Below, in pieces: positions 23,563 to 34,062 of a stretch of DNA of 64,000 nt. The stretch is taken from assembly GCA_973895155.1 (NCBI GenBank), contig OZ316897.1:20274001-20338000 (forward strand), given 5' to 3'. The notes beneath the pieces were generated by a model. The model was not told the origin of the DNA and ran no database searches. It saw only the letters and a program-made list of their open reading frames with translations. The position numbers and the translations under genes are program-made. The stretch is from Marsupella aquatica. Taxonomy: Eukaryota; Marchantiophyta. Within the stretch, counting starts at the first letter, position 1; the number at the start of each line of letters is the position of its first letter.

Positions 23563-24621
23563 CTAAACCAAGTGCTCCCTACAATGTGTATTTGAGCATG
23601 TGCCCCTGTCTCCTTTCCTATCTACCCTATTGTCACGGTTGCAACTCCCTTTATTTTCAGGGAGTTGAAATCTGGTGGTGTTGTTCCTAATGGCTATAAT
23701 CTCCCGCAAAAAGTGTCTGAGATTTTCTCTATATGGACCTGAATAGTCCTTTCCTAAAAATGATTTAGCAAGTGAGTTGACAAGTGCATTGTCAAGTTCC
23801 ACCTCAGGACGTAAACTACATATACGGTGCTTTACATTCCAAGGGATCTCATTACTGTTGAGGTCCAACACACTATGTGTAAACTGTGACTTCCAAATTT
23901 TTGCTGCAAATCTCTTGCTAAGTTGATCATAAGTAATCTCATTTTTTGCCTTGTCTCTCTTCATGTGCAAAAGAGACCACTTTGGAGAGTTGAGAAGAAG
24001 ATAACATCGAATGTCACTTGCATGTGATAGTTTCTCAAGACATGGCCAAAGAATTGCTAGAAGAAAATTATCTCCACGATTGGCATGCATGTAGGGCACT
24101 GGAAATAATCCGGTCATGTCTGGGTTGGCAAATGCCTTAAGGGGGGAGTCATCCACAAGGAGGGTGTTGGTTTCATCATATAGATTTCCAAATGCATTCC
24201 ATACCACCTGAAAATCCTTTAGTAGCACATTTGCCTTTCCGTTTGTAATGTCACGCCTTTGAATGCCTGTGTCAAAGGCTTCCACCTGTGTGAATACAAA
24301 CTTAAGTTTCAACCGCTCCTCAACAGTGAACATCATGTTCAGCATTTTCACTGTTCGTTCTACCCCAGCACAAGTCCAAATTGCAACGTCAAATCTGTCA
24401 AAAACCAACTTTAGAAACTCATGGAGCCCTGGTTGTTCTGTATACATGCGACTAATACCATTTTTTCTATCCCAATGCACTCCACTTGAGGTGACAATAT
24501 TCCTGGATGTGCCCTTGCTTTGGAATTCAATAGAATCCCAAAGTATTTTATTAAGGTCCAAAATCAGCAACTTCCGCTTGACGGGACCAGGTCTCGATTC
24601 TGCAAGTGCACCAAACACCAT
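23563..24621 (-). CDS. FCP1/NIF-phosphatase-like protein of the transposon
   Basis: One open frame of about 350 residues. The N-terminal two thirds match the HAD-fold NIF/FCP1 domain, which in CTD phosphatases removes phosphate from protein serines: LLILDLNKILWDS, then AIWTCAGVERTVKML, then NTLLVDDSPLKAFANP. The first motif is DLN rather than DxDx(T/V). DLN is also found in some plant FCP1-like proteins, so the family member may be inactive or altered rather than decayed. The C-terminal part (YRENLRHFLREIIAIRNN) weakly resembles the KEN domain of IRE1-like proteins; this is a guess. I chose the ATG at 24621; the frame is open to 24696. The gene lies inside the 15.3-kb transposon, downstream of its other minus-strand genes. 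Confidence 0.72.
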   Translation of the reverse strand: MVFGALAESRPGPVKRKLLILDLNKILWDSIEFQSKGTSRNIVTSSGVHWDRKNGISRMYTEQPGLHEFLKLVFDRFDVAIWTCAGVERTVKMLNMMFTVEERLKLKFVFTQVEAFDTGIQRRDITNGKANVLLKDFQVVWNAFGNLYDETNTLLVDDSPLKAFANPDMTGLFPVPYMHANRGDNFLLAILWPCLEKLSHASDIRCYLLLNSPKWSLLHMKRDKAKNEITYDQLSKRFAAKIWKSQFTHSVLDLNSNEIPWNVKHRICSLRPEVELDNALVNSLAKSFLGKDYSGPYRENLRHFLREIIAIRNNTTRFQLPENKGSCNRDNRVDRKGDRGTCSNTHCREHLV

Positions 24622-24838
24622 TCTCAGAGAAAAGACCAAAAGTGAACTTTGGATTAGGATTGTCTCAGTCCAAAAATACAACACAATGGCTGACAAAAAC
24701 GAAAATTAACCTACATACCGTTTTTAGAAGCCTCACAATGTGTAGACGGATATGGAAACTTTAATTGGTGAGCCCATTCTGTGAGACCGAGAAGTATTTT
24801 AGATTGATATGAATAAATAGAAAGTCAAAGGCTGAATT

Positions 24839-25246
24839 TCATTCCGAAATAAGAGATCCGTATTCATCAATAATCATGTCAACACCAAGCTCCTGTTGGA
24901 TTTCAAAATTGACATCTGAAGTACTTTGTTCTACCCAATAAGGAGAAGTCCAAACAGGAGTTATGAACCCCAATTCTCCCCTCTTATACTCCTCCTTATT
25001 GAGAATTGAAGGAGCAGCTTCCAATGATATTTCTTGGCCTCGATTTGGCCCACTTTTCCACACGTAACATCGTGCGTCGCGTTCCAATGACCTCCATCCA
25101 GTTGATCCAACTCTATTCCCTTTATTTTTTGAGAACGGAAGGACAACAGGACTCCTCGAGTGTGAACGAACGAACACCAATTTGTCATCAGAAGCTGAAA
25201 AGAGTGTGTCAGGACAAGTTGAAGCACCTGCTGTAATGCTGTACAT
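24839..25246 (-). CDS. Small open frame upstream of the NIF-like gene
   Basis: 135 codons, no recognised domain. It lies 5' of the NIF-like frame on the same strand and could be a separate small protein, an upstream exon, or chance. Its charged, non-repetitive composition is protein-like, but I see no motif. Confidence 0.3.
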   Translation of the reverse strand: MYSITAGASTCPDTLFSASDDKLVFVRSHSRSPVVLPFSKNKGNRVGSTGWRSLERDARCYVWKSGPNRGQEISLEAAPSILNKEEYKRGELGFITPVWTSPYWVEQSTSDVNFEIQQELGVDMIIDEYGSLISE

Positions 25247-25689
25247 TAGTTAGAAATGATGGAAATTTTATAAATTTTAAACTTTTTCTAACTCAAGGTA
25301 CAATCTAGTTACCTTTTGTAGCAATTTAGATCAACTGAACACTTAACCTAATGTTATGCTTCATCGGAGGCTATTGTATTGGACAAGGATCGCCAATATA
25401 AATCCTTGCTCTTTACATGCTACCAAGAAAGAAGGCTGGACATCATTGGAGAAGCAATGCAGACTAGAAGATTCAAGAACTGGCCTCCAAAACACTTCTT
25501 CAACAAGAATGAGCTCTGTATACAATTATCACAATCAGCCGATCTATGCTATTTTAGTTAAATAGCTATCATGGTCAGAAAAGTCTCATACTTTTTCAGG
25601 AGGTAGTAGTTGCGTAGTAGAATCATCCCTGCAAATTTCATCTCAAACCGACATGTGGTTTGAAAGTTAGAATTAATTTAGTTTTGCTG

Positions 25690-26425
25690 TTTTTCGCATA
25701 GCCGCGACTTCGCCGACGCTTTGTGAAGCGTCCCTTGTATTCTTTGGACGCTTTGAAAAGCGTCCACCCAAAGACCACGACGCTTTCTGAAGCGTCCACC
25801 ACCCAACCAGTTGTACTCCGACGCTCTGCAATCCACATGAGGAGCGACGCCCACAGAAGCGTCTGCTACCCCGAAGGCGACATCGACACTGCGACGCCCA
25901 CAGAAACGTCTGCTACCTCGAAGGTGACCTCGACACTGTGACGCCCACTGAAGCGTCCCGCCCGGAGCCCAGAAAATGGATGCTGCGACCAAAACCTTAA
26001 AATTCAGCCGACGCTTTCTGAAGCGTCCACAAAAGTCCTTTGTAGTTTTGGACGCTTTCTGAAGCGTCCACAAAAGTCCTTTGTAGTTTTGGACGCTTTC
26101 TGAAGCGTCCACTATGTTCTCGACACTTAGAAAAATTTTCAGTTTTCGCATTTTTATAACACCGCGCCACTTTTACCGATTTATTTGAGACACTTAGAGA
26201 TCTCAGAAAAGTCTGAAACTTTACCAGCATAGAGACTATATGTAGTAGAGTATCCTAGAAAAGTTTCAACTCATTCCGACTCTTAGTTTAGAAGTCAAAA
26301 TTAGATTAAAATCATTATTTATTAGTTTTACCGCAAACACTGACGCTTTGCAAAGCGTCCGCTCAAACCTCGACGCTTTGAGAAGCGTCCCCTGCATTTT
26401 CGACACTTTCAGCAGTATCCATTCA
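25690..26425. repeat. Array of short hairpin palindromes GACGCTTNNNNAAGCGTC
   Basis: About a dozen copies of a palindrome of the type GGACGCTTTCTGAAGCGTCC, at roughly 25708, 25749, 25780, 25850, 25891, 25941, 26010, 26050, 26091, 26341, 26371 and 26400. Three carry a variant left arm (GACGCCCACNGAA). Arms are 8-9 bp with a 4-base centre. Spacing is irregular (30-40 bp within clusters), so it is not a CRISPR array. Several copies are exact repeats of 41 bp. It lies between two transposon genes. Confidence 0.9.
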
Positions 26426-26429
26426 CTTT

Positions 26430-27350
26430 TCAAGGATGACCGTCATTAAATTTATTCAAGACCCTTTAGATATGAAAGGGCAATCCATGTCCTTTCAGTA
26501 TCTCAGTCTCCTTGGGTTCCTGCTAGCCTATATGAAGTAGAATTTGTGTCATTTTCAAGTGTGAAGAAATAAAGTAGTGCCTGTGGCATGTGCTGCAGTA
26601 CTGTAATCACCTTTGCAAAGCTTCCGTGTATTTTCGTATGGTATGGAGCTTGCAAATACAAAGGAATTCTTCTCCCTTCCTTGGTCTGAATGATTGAGAG
26701 TTTAGATCATTGAAGTAAAATTACTTGTATAAAGTTGAATCTCAGAAGTATGAGGGAATAGATTCCTTAAGTGGTGACAACCCATCTTCTTGAGTTCTTA
26801 ATGCATAGTTTTTGGCGTGACATTGCTTGTGCATGGGATGCAAAGATTGTTACTCACCAATTACCTGTGACTTCAATTTGATCATGATGGTGTTTATTAT
26901 TCGTGACTCAGAGTACCGACTGGATATCGAAGTGATTGATTACTAGTTTCTTCTGAGTACCTTTGGAAGGAAAGGTTGAGACGTGTTGACGGCATTTTAG
27001 TAATCATCCTAGTACAGTAATCCATTCCAAAAATGTTCTTACGGATATACCACCCAAATCACATCAAATGAAGTATTGATGAGAAGTTACCTTGGTGTTT
27101 TCCAGACTCCCTTATCATACCTCAAGATTTCATTGTGTTTTGTTATTTGTTTCCATTTTATTAATTGCATTTACAATGTTAAGCAAACATTCAAATCTAT
27201 GCCTTGCTGAGCAATCATAGTAAAAGGCTCAAACCTGTGTTTTTGTTACCTTAGTCATTCATAAATGTTAAATGATAGAAAATCATTTCTTTCTTGTTCT
27301 TCCATGGGATCGAATACCGAGTTTTGGACATTAAATGCTGATTTATGTCT
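26430..27350. other. Non-coding stretch inside the transposon
   Basis: AT-rich spacer between the palindrome array and the methyltransferase gene. I see no open frame with recognisable content; it probably includes the 3' end of the minus-strand gene. Confidence 0.5.
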
Positions 27351-30300
27351 TTAGTACAATACTACACCTGCCTGGTTGTCAGCAGCCGTTGATGCATTTC
27401 CTTCTGGATTGATGGGAATGTCAGGCAATCCGTCGGCTTCCCCACGAGTCAATTTGTTAGTTTCAGCTTCATTTGAATCTCCAAGCCTCGTTGCGCCTTC
27501 GTTGATCAGATTGGTTGAAGAAAGATGATCAAACATATCAACCCTTGCTCCTTCCAGTTGCTCCATCTGTCCTCCCGGCGTTGTTGGATTGGGATCATCC
27601 TTGTCCAAGTTATCATCAACTTGAACTTCATTGGGCCCCGGAGGGATGTCATCTAAACCAGATGAACGGTTTGGTGCAAGTCCAATATCATCATCTACAT
27701 CGTAAGGCTCACCTTGACCAACACGGTCATCCAAATTCTTGACATATGCCTCCTCTGATGCCTCTACGCCTTTAGCCACTTTGTCAGCAACATCATCAGA
27801 CTCAGAACCGTCGGATTCAACAGCGACAGCTACAGCCGCAATAGTGGTAGCCCATTGTCGAGAATTTTCAGCAAGTGATTCACAATGGGCTTTAAGTGAG
27901 GGAACTCTCTCGCAAAGGTAGGAAGCAAAAGCTTCCACAAAATGCCTCTCGGACTGAGAGTCACAATAAACAAAGCATTCCCTATCGCAAAAAAATGATG
28001 TCTTCATGACTTGGCCACCGGAGAAAAAATCTAGAACCAAATCTCCCGGTTCTGATAAGGATTCAATAATCCTTCGGATCATCCGCGTGGGTTTGGCATG
28101 AGGATTAACCCATCCTCCGCGACTACCAACTGTCTCAAATCGAGGGGCCATATTCATAATCTTGACGGCCTCTTCCGGGTCCAAAACCACTTTTAGGTTG
28201 TCGTTTTGTGTCCCCTCATCTGATTCCTTAGCTTTCCCCTTTCCCTTGTCGATCTTGCATACTTCATAATCAACATCCTTTGAAGTATACAAGAATTTTG
28301 GCTTTGGATAGTTGGGCTTGAAAACTTCATTCCAATTGACGTCTTCATCTCGAGAAATCCCTGCAAAGATAACTTCTTCAATCCCTCCACCCCAACATGA
28401 GTCATGAGGGTGCGGTTGATCATCTCGGGAATAACTCCCATACTCAATGTGAATGGTCAAAGCTTTCTCTTGTCCCAATTTACGAAGGGCACCATGGACA
28501 TTCAGTGCAAGTTGTCCAGGATGAACTGTTATCGTCACCACAATCGTGGGATTTTGTGGAAGCTCCACAATGTATTCAAAGAGAACAAGAATCTTTGCTT
28601 CAGTCCACTGTTTTTGCGGAAGCCGGCTAAAATCAACAATGGCAAGAGGGCAGGTCGGAGGAGCTTCTTGCAATGACTCTGGATCAATGGTCTTCATGAG
28701 ATTGTCGCTAAAAAATGTAACCCATGGTAGGGTCCGAGAACGTGATCCTCCGCCAAATCTCTGGCAGTATATATCATCTAGGCGGAATACCAATGTCGTC
28801 GGCAAGATTGCGCTCTCCCGCGTATGATTTGGCTTTAAAAGGTTGGCAAGATAGACCTCGCCAGCGGCTCTTCGACACCTGCTGAACTCTGAATCAATTG
28901 CTAGCGTAGGAAGAACCTCAACTACTTTCCCCCAATTAGTATTTGTCGGGAAATTCACCGCATCCTTGGTGCAATAGTAGTCTTCAATAAGGGACTTGAG
29001 TTTCCGCACGATCTTCACATCTTTGGCCAACTCCTCTATAGATGGCATGTCTGATTTATTAGAGGCATCTTTCTTTAGCAATACCTTTCCTGACTTCACC
29101 CGCGTCAGTATTCTTGTGATGTCTCGTTGTGAGATCAACTCACCATCAAAACAACGAAACATGGCAACAGTAATTGCTTTTTCAGACTTCTCATTTCCTT
29201 CTACACCAGCTCCATCGGGAAGTTTCCCATCCAACCACAATTGGCATACCAAACTCCATAAATCAAAAAGAGCATTGTCGACAAACAGTAACCAGTAGAC
29301 ATTACGACAATCTTTCCTTCCCATGGTCATTCTTGCAAGAGCCAACCAATCCTACAATTGCAAAGGAAAGTCTGTTAGTTCTCCATAACTCAATTGTTTG
29401 AAAGCACTCAGGTGCGGACTGAGACCATCCCAGTCCAACACAGAACTAGACAGTATCAGTGGAAATATTATATTGAATGTGCATGATTTAGTTTGGACTA
29501 GGACCATCCCAATCCAAAACAAAACTAGACGGTATCAGTGGAGAAATATTCTACTGAATGTGCATGAATCCATTTGGACTGGGACCATCCCAGTCCAACA
29601 CAAAACTAGACAATATCAGTGGAAATAGTCTATTGAATGTGCATGAATCCATTTGGACTGGGACCATCCCAGTCCAACACAAAACTAGACGATATCAGTG
29701 GAAATATTCTACTGAATGTGAATGTATCCATTTGGACTCGGACCATCTCAATCCAAAGCAAACTTGAAGCTTTGTGGTCAAAGACTACCATCTCAATTGT
29801 AATCACACATGGAGAGTCTACGGTATTGTACCAATCAAGCAGTAACACTTCGTACCTAAATTTTTTGATTGTCTTGAGCGTTTGTTTTGTTGTCCCCATG
29901 TTTTGGCCGGCTAGGTTTTCCACATTCCACAAATTGCCGCCTAGCATGAACGACTGTATCTTTGAAGCATGACTGAAACACCATCGTGCTATTGATAGCA
30001 TTAGATCGCATTGAATGCTCAACTAATATTGACGATGGTGTTCGATGAGATAATATTCTTGACTTTCGAAATTCCAGCTTTTTTGCCAATGCTGTTAGCT
30101 TGGCATCCTTGTTTGCCCATTCTCGAATCCATCTGGCTGCTCTGGCCGAATGTTGACCGCTAATGGCAAGGAATTGAACCTCCCCCTTTTTCACGGCTGC
30201 TACAAAGTCCCTCCTATCTGATTCCGTGTTGTCATATTGCATTAGGTTTCTATGTTTTGTAGTGTAAGGAATCAAGTCTGCTATGTGTGGTTCATGCCCC

Positions 30301-30551
30301 GGATTTCTTATCATGGAATTGGCCACCTCCTTTACATGGTCTGCATTCAACATTCTGTAACAGAGTCTTGCCGACGCAGGGAAAATACTCTCTACGGGAA
30401 TAGAAAATATCGAATTGATCCCAAACGTATAATATTGCTCCATTTGTTGCAGTACCTCATTACCTTCTAAGACCTTCTTCTCCTCAGGAGCGTCCAACTG
30501 CTCGTCCATATCTTGTGAATGCACTGTCAGGTTTTCTGTAGTGTCATCCAT
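27351..30551 (-). CDS. ParB-like domain plus amino-methyltransferase-like protein
   Basis: Two-exon model. Exon 1 (30551-29856) contains a ParB/sulfiredoxin-like fold: IPVESIFPASARL, then HVKEVANSMIRNPGHEPHIA, then FLAISGQHSARAARWI. Exon 2 (29351-27351) starts after the acceptor TTGTAG. Its middle shows a Rossmann-like segment (CPLAIVDFSRLP, then TIVVTITVHPG), and near 28050-27950 it has HAKPTRMIRRIIESLSEPGDLVLDFFSGG, which resembles the KP...GD.VLDPF.GSG motif of N6-adenine/N4-cytosine DNA methyltransferases. The catalytic DPPY-type motif is not evident; VDFSRLP occupies its expected place. An acidic tail of about 150 residues follows. A TAG codon sits exactly before the best donor (29855-29854), so this copy may encode only the ParB part. 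ParB-methyltransferase fusions are known in bacteria and phages. Confidence 0.65.
29410..29770. repeat. 79-bp tandem repeat with palindromic core, in the intron
   Basis: Four and a half units of about 79 bp in the ParB-methyltransferase intron. Each has a near-perfect palindrome with arms GGACTGGGA and TCCCAGTCC. The same palindrome word recurs in the other arrays of this transposon (31700-31980 and 33215-33990). Confidence 0.88.
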
Positions 30552-30569
30552 GATGGCACTGTCAATTTT

Positions 30570-32140
30570 CTATTTCTTCTTTTGTCTTGGCCTCTTTTCA
30601 CTTGCACTTGGCTTCTCAACCGGACGTTTCTTCTCAACTGGCTTCTCAACTTGGCTTCTCGTACTCGGGTTCTCAACTGGCTTCTGAACTCGGCTTCTCG
30701 TACTCGGCTTCTCGTACTCGGCTTCTCGTACTCGGCTTCTCAACCGGCTTCTCAACTGGAAGTTTCTTTTCAACCGGAGGTTTCCTTTGGCTTTGTTTTT
30801 GTTTTCCCACTGCTCTTTGAGAGGTTGCTGCTGTAGTTCCCGCGGTCTCTGTTGTAGGTTCTGGAGCTTTCTCTGGCGCCTTCTCGGGCACAGGGTTTGT
30901 ATTCACCGTTGGAAGGTTTCTCGTCTTTGACAAAGATTCTATCCATTGCTTTGCTTTGACTAAATCAAAGTTGGGATCAAATGCAACATCCTTATCAATT
31001 AAAACACCAGGCTCCTCTGACTCCAACGATAACAATCCAACTTTCTCAAGTAAATTGCTTAACGTCCAAGTAGTTTCAAAAGAGAAATTGCCTTGGTGCT
31101 TCATCATGTTGAGTTTCAAATATTGAAACCCATACATAATGTCGACTGGAAGCATACCAGTTACCCCGATGACCAACTTCTTTGTGTCATATGTCTTTGG
31201 AAAAAATCCCATTGACAAAACGCTCAATTCACCACTTGCGTGCCATTCGACATTGAATTCTGAGGAGTATGCCTTTGACATAAGGTTAACTTTAACCCAG
31301 CATGACCTATCGTGCATCTCCAGAATGACTGAATTCATCCCTCTCCCTCCAATGCCAACAGAGACCACAGGTCCGCAAACCAAAGTCAGGCTATCATTTG
31401 CTCTGCACTTTAAGGTCAAAACAGGTTCAATCATGCTTGATGGCACTTCATTATTAAGCGGGGTTCTTGAGAACTCAAGCCCCCATCGGAAGCCTGGGGA
31501 TCTCTCATCTAGTAAGAATCCGTCCCGGCAGTCGGTCGGTGCAATCGCGGGTTTGAAACCAACAAGATCGCTCCCTGCATCATAAAAACGCCATCCATGT
31601 TAGACTTATTAAGTTTAAAACATTTGAATAACTCTTGTTGGATTAGGATGGTCCTAGTCCAACTTGAGATGGTTTTAGACTTGCTCCTACAATCGAGATT
31701 CAATCTCCTGGATGGATTAGGATCATCCGAGTCCAAGTTTGGATTGGGATCATCCGAGTCCACGTTTGAATTAGGATCATCTGAGTCCAAGTTCGGATTG
31801 GGATCATCCGAGTCCAACTTTGGACTGGGATCATCCGAGTCCAACTTTGGATTGGGATCATCCGAGTCCATGTTTGGATTAGGATCATCTGAGTCCAAGT
31901 TTGGATTGGGATGGTCCGAGTCCAAGTTTGGATTGGGATCATCCGAGTCCAACTTTGGACTCGGATGGTCCCAGTCCTCTAAGACTTAGGGAGGATAGGT
32001 GATGGATACTTACTAGGGATTCTTGATTGAAATTGTCTGGAGTCTTCAAGTGCCAGTTCTACACTGTCGCTCATAGAGGAGAGGTCAAACTCCTCTGTTG
32101 CTTCCACGGAGGACTTCACAAGGACGCGATTCGCTTCCAT
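30570..32140 (-). CDS. Transposon protein of unknown family with basic tail
   Basis: Exon 1 is 32140-32014 (127 bases, 42 codons plus one base), ending at the donor CCCTA|GTAAGT. Exon 2 starts at 31574 after TTATGATGCAG, in matching phase. The globular part (about residues 40-230, with segments such as SLTLVCGPVVSVGIGG and MLPVDIMYGFQYLK) is not a family I recognise. It is followed by a low-complexity tail of proline, glutamate, threonine and lysine. The tail passes through a 14-bp tandem repeat (about 30690-30745) where the frame from exon 2 ends at 30673 and a second overlapping frame continues to 30570, ending in the nuclear-localisation-like KRPRQKKK. The copy number of the 14-bp unit decides which tail is read. 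The ParB gene begins only 19 bases further on, on the same strand. Confidence 0.6.
30690..30745. repeat. 14-bp tandem repeat in coding sequence
   Basis: The unit GGCTTCTCGTACTC is repeated about three and a half times. Because 14 is not a multiple of three, each gained or lost unit changes the reading frame. Confidence 0.9.
31700..31980. repeat. 27-bp tandem repeat in intron 1 of the unknown gene
   Basis: About ten units of the type TTGGATTGGGATCATCCGAG followed by TCCAAGT. It lies wholly within the predicted intron (31575-32013) and carries the same GGACT/AGTCC word pair as the arrays at 29.4 and 33.2 kb. Confidence 0.9.
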
Positions 32141-33190
32141 CTTTCTGACACGTGGCAGAGTGACACGTGGCTTCTTAGCAGGCGTCCGATTTAGGGCAAT
32201 GAAAAAGAATGGAGGTGGAGGCGGAAGCAGGCGGAGGCGGGGAGGCGGAGAGAGAGCGGAGAGCAAAGAGCGAGGAGAGCGAGCGAGTGGAGGCAAAGAG
32301 CAGAGAGCGGAGGCGGAGAGTGGAGAGCATGAGCAGAGTGAGGAGCGAAAGAGTGAGAATGAGAATGAGGTCCTGGCTGGACCTCTCCGTCCCTTTACCC
32401 CCTCCTGCCTCACCCCGGCCTGCGTACGGCCGGTTGCCTCCTTCTCCTACGTACGGCCTGATAGTGCGTACGGCCTGCTCCTGCGTACGGCCCGTTGCCC
32501 GCACCCTGCATACGGGCCTCCTTCCTTGATGTCCTGCCTACCTAACAGCCTTGCACGGTAGTCCCCGCGCAATTATGCTCGTGAAGATAAGGTGTGCCGC
32601 AAGCTAAGGTGAAGGGGTACTCAACCCTTATCTTCACGCGATTTTTGTTTGAGCCGACTCGAGCAAAGGGTATATTTCGGGAGACACCCACTTCGGAGCT
32701 CATTCTTGTTCTAGTTTCCCAAATCTAAGCTCCATGTAATCCGGAGTTTCTCTTAACTTTAGTGTTATATATTGAGCCACTTACCTTCAATGGGTCAGCT
32801 TAGCCAGCTTCTTGACTTTTGGGGTCCTCTCAGTTTATCTTTTACAGACATGTGTGGTTTAGGGTTCAATTTGTTTTTTACTCCCAAGATTTAGTGGCAT
32901 ATAGCTTGTATTTCAGGGTTCTGGGAAAGTTTTTACCAATCTACAGACAACAATGTATCCCCCTTGGATGTGATATTCATATTCTACCAGATCTTAATAC
33001 TAAGGTGAGTATAAGGTTAATGCATTCAAATATAAGGCTAGGTTTCATTATTTCATGAAACTGTATGTAGACATTAGGGTCTACCTTAAGACCACGCAAA
33101 CTTTAGGCTACACCATATAGGGAGATCCGTAAAATACGGAGTCTTCCTAAATTTGGAATTTTCTTAGCTTAAAATGTTTGAAGTTTATCT
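32141..33190. promoter_or_regulatory. Candidate divergent promoter region of the transposon
   Basis: Lies between the minus-strand gene starting at 32140 and the plus-strand transposase. It has a purine-rich GC tract (32205-32350) and then five copies of a CGTACGGCC-like word (about 32423-32515). This is an inference from gene orientation and base composition; no TATA box is claimed. Confidence 0.4.
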
Positions 33191-33214
33191 CCCGTTACAT
33201 TATGGGTTGGTCTA

Positions 33215-33995
33215 GGATGGTCCTAGTCCAAGTTTGGATTCGGATGTGGACTAGGATCATCCGAGTCCAACTTTGGATTGGGATCATCCGAGTCCAACTT
33301 TGGATTGGGATCATCCGAGTCCAACTTTGCATTGGGATCATCCGAGTCCAACTTTGGATTGGGATGGTCTGAGTCCAAGTTTAAACTTGGATGGTCCAAG
33401 TCCTAGTTTGGATTGGGATGGTCCGAGTCCAAGTTTGGACTTGGATGGTCCAAGTCCTAGTTTGGATTGGGATGGTCCGAGTCCAAGTTTGGATTAGGAT
33501 GGTTCAAGTCCAACTTTGGATTGGGATGGTCCGAGTCCAAGTTTGGACTTGGATGGTCCAAGTCCTAGTTTGGATTGGGATGGTCCGAGTCCAACTTTGG
33601 ATTGGGATGGTCCGAGTCCTAGTTTGGATTGGGATGGTCCTAGTCCAACTTTGGACTGGGATGGTCCCAGTCCAAATCCAGACTCGGATGGTCCCAGTCC
33701 AAATCCAGAATCGGAGGATCGTACTCCAAATCCAGACTCGGAGGATTCCAGTCCAAATCCGGACTCAGATGGTCCCAGTCCAAATCCATAATCAGAGGAT
33801 CGTAGTCCAAATCTAGACTCGGAGGATTGCAGTCCAAATCCGGACTTGGATGGTCCCGGTCAAAATCCGGACTCGGATGGTCCTAGTCCAAATCCAGAAT
33901 CAGAGGATCGTAGTCCAAATCCGGACTTGGATGGTCCCGGTCCAAATCCGGAATTGAAGGATCGTAGTCCAAATCCAGACTTTCAGGATCGCAGT
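33215..33995. repeat. 27-bp tandem array upstream of the transposase
   Basis: About 28 units of the type GGATTGGGATGGTCCGAGTC plus CAAGTTT, grading on the right into a variant with AATCCAGACTCGGATGG. Units of 27 bp leave several frames open, so the aspartate/proline-rich open frames here (DWDGPSPSL repeats) are a by-product. The array probably lies in a 5' intron, since a good acceptor (TTTTTTTCAGTGTGCAG) follows at about 34035-34050. Confidence 0.9.
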
Positions 33996-34062
33996 CTGAA
34001 TCAAAATTTGCATGACTTTGGTTTTAATCCATTTTTTTCAGTGTGCAGGATAATAGGAAAAG

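Noticed and set aside
25690-26425. CRISPR-like array
   Set aside because: The repeats are short palindromes with irregular spacing, partly in longer exact duplications. There are no cas genes and the genome is eukaryotic.
33391-33816. Open frames of aspartate/proline-rich repeats as a structural protein
   Set aside because: Units of 27 bp keep several frames open at once. The peptide is a by-product of the DNA repeat, and the array looks intronic.
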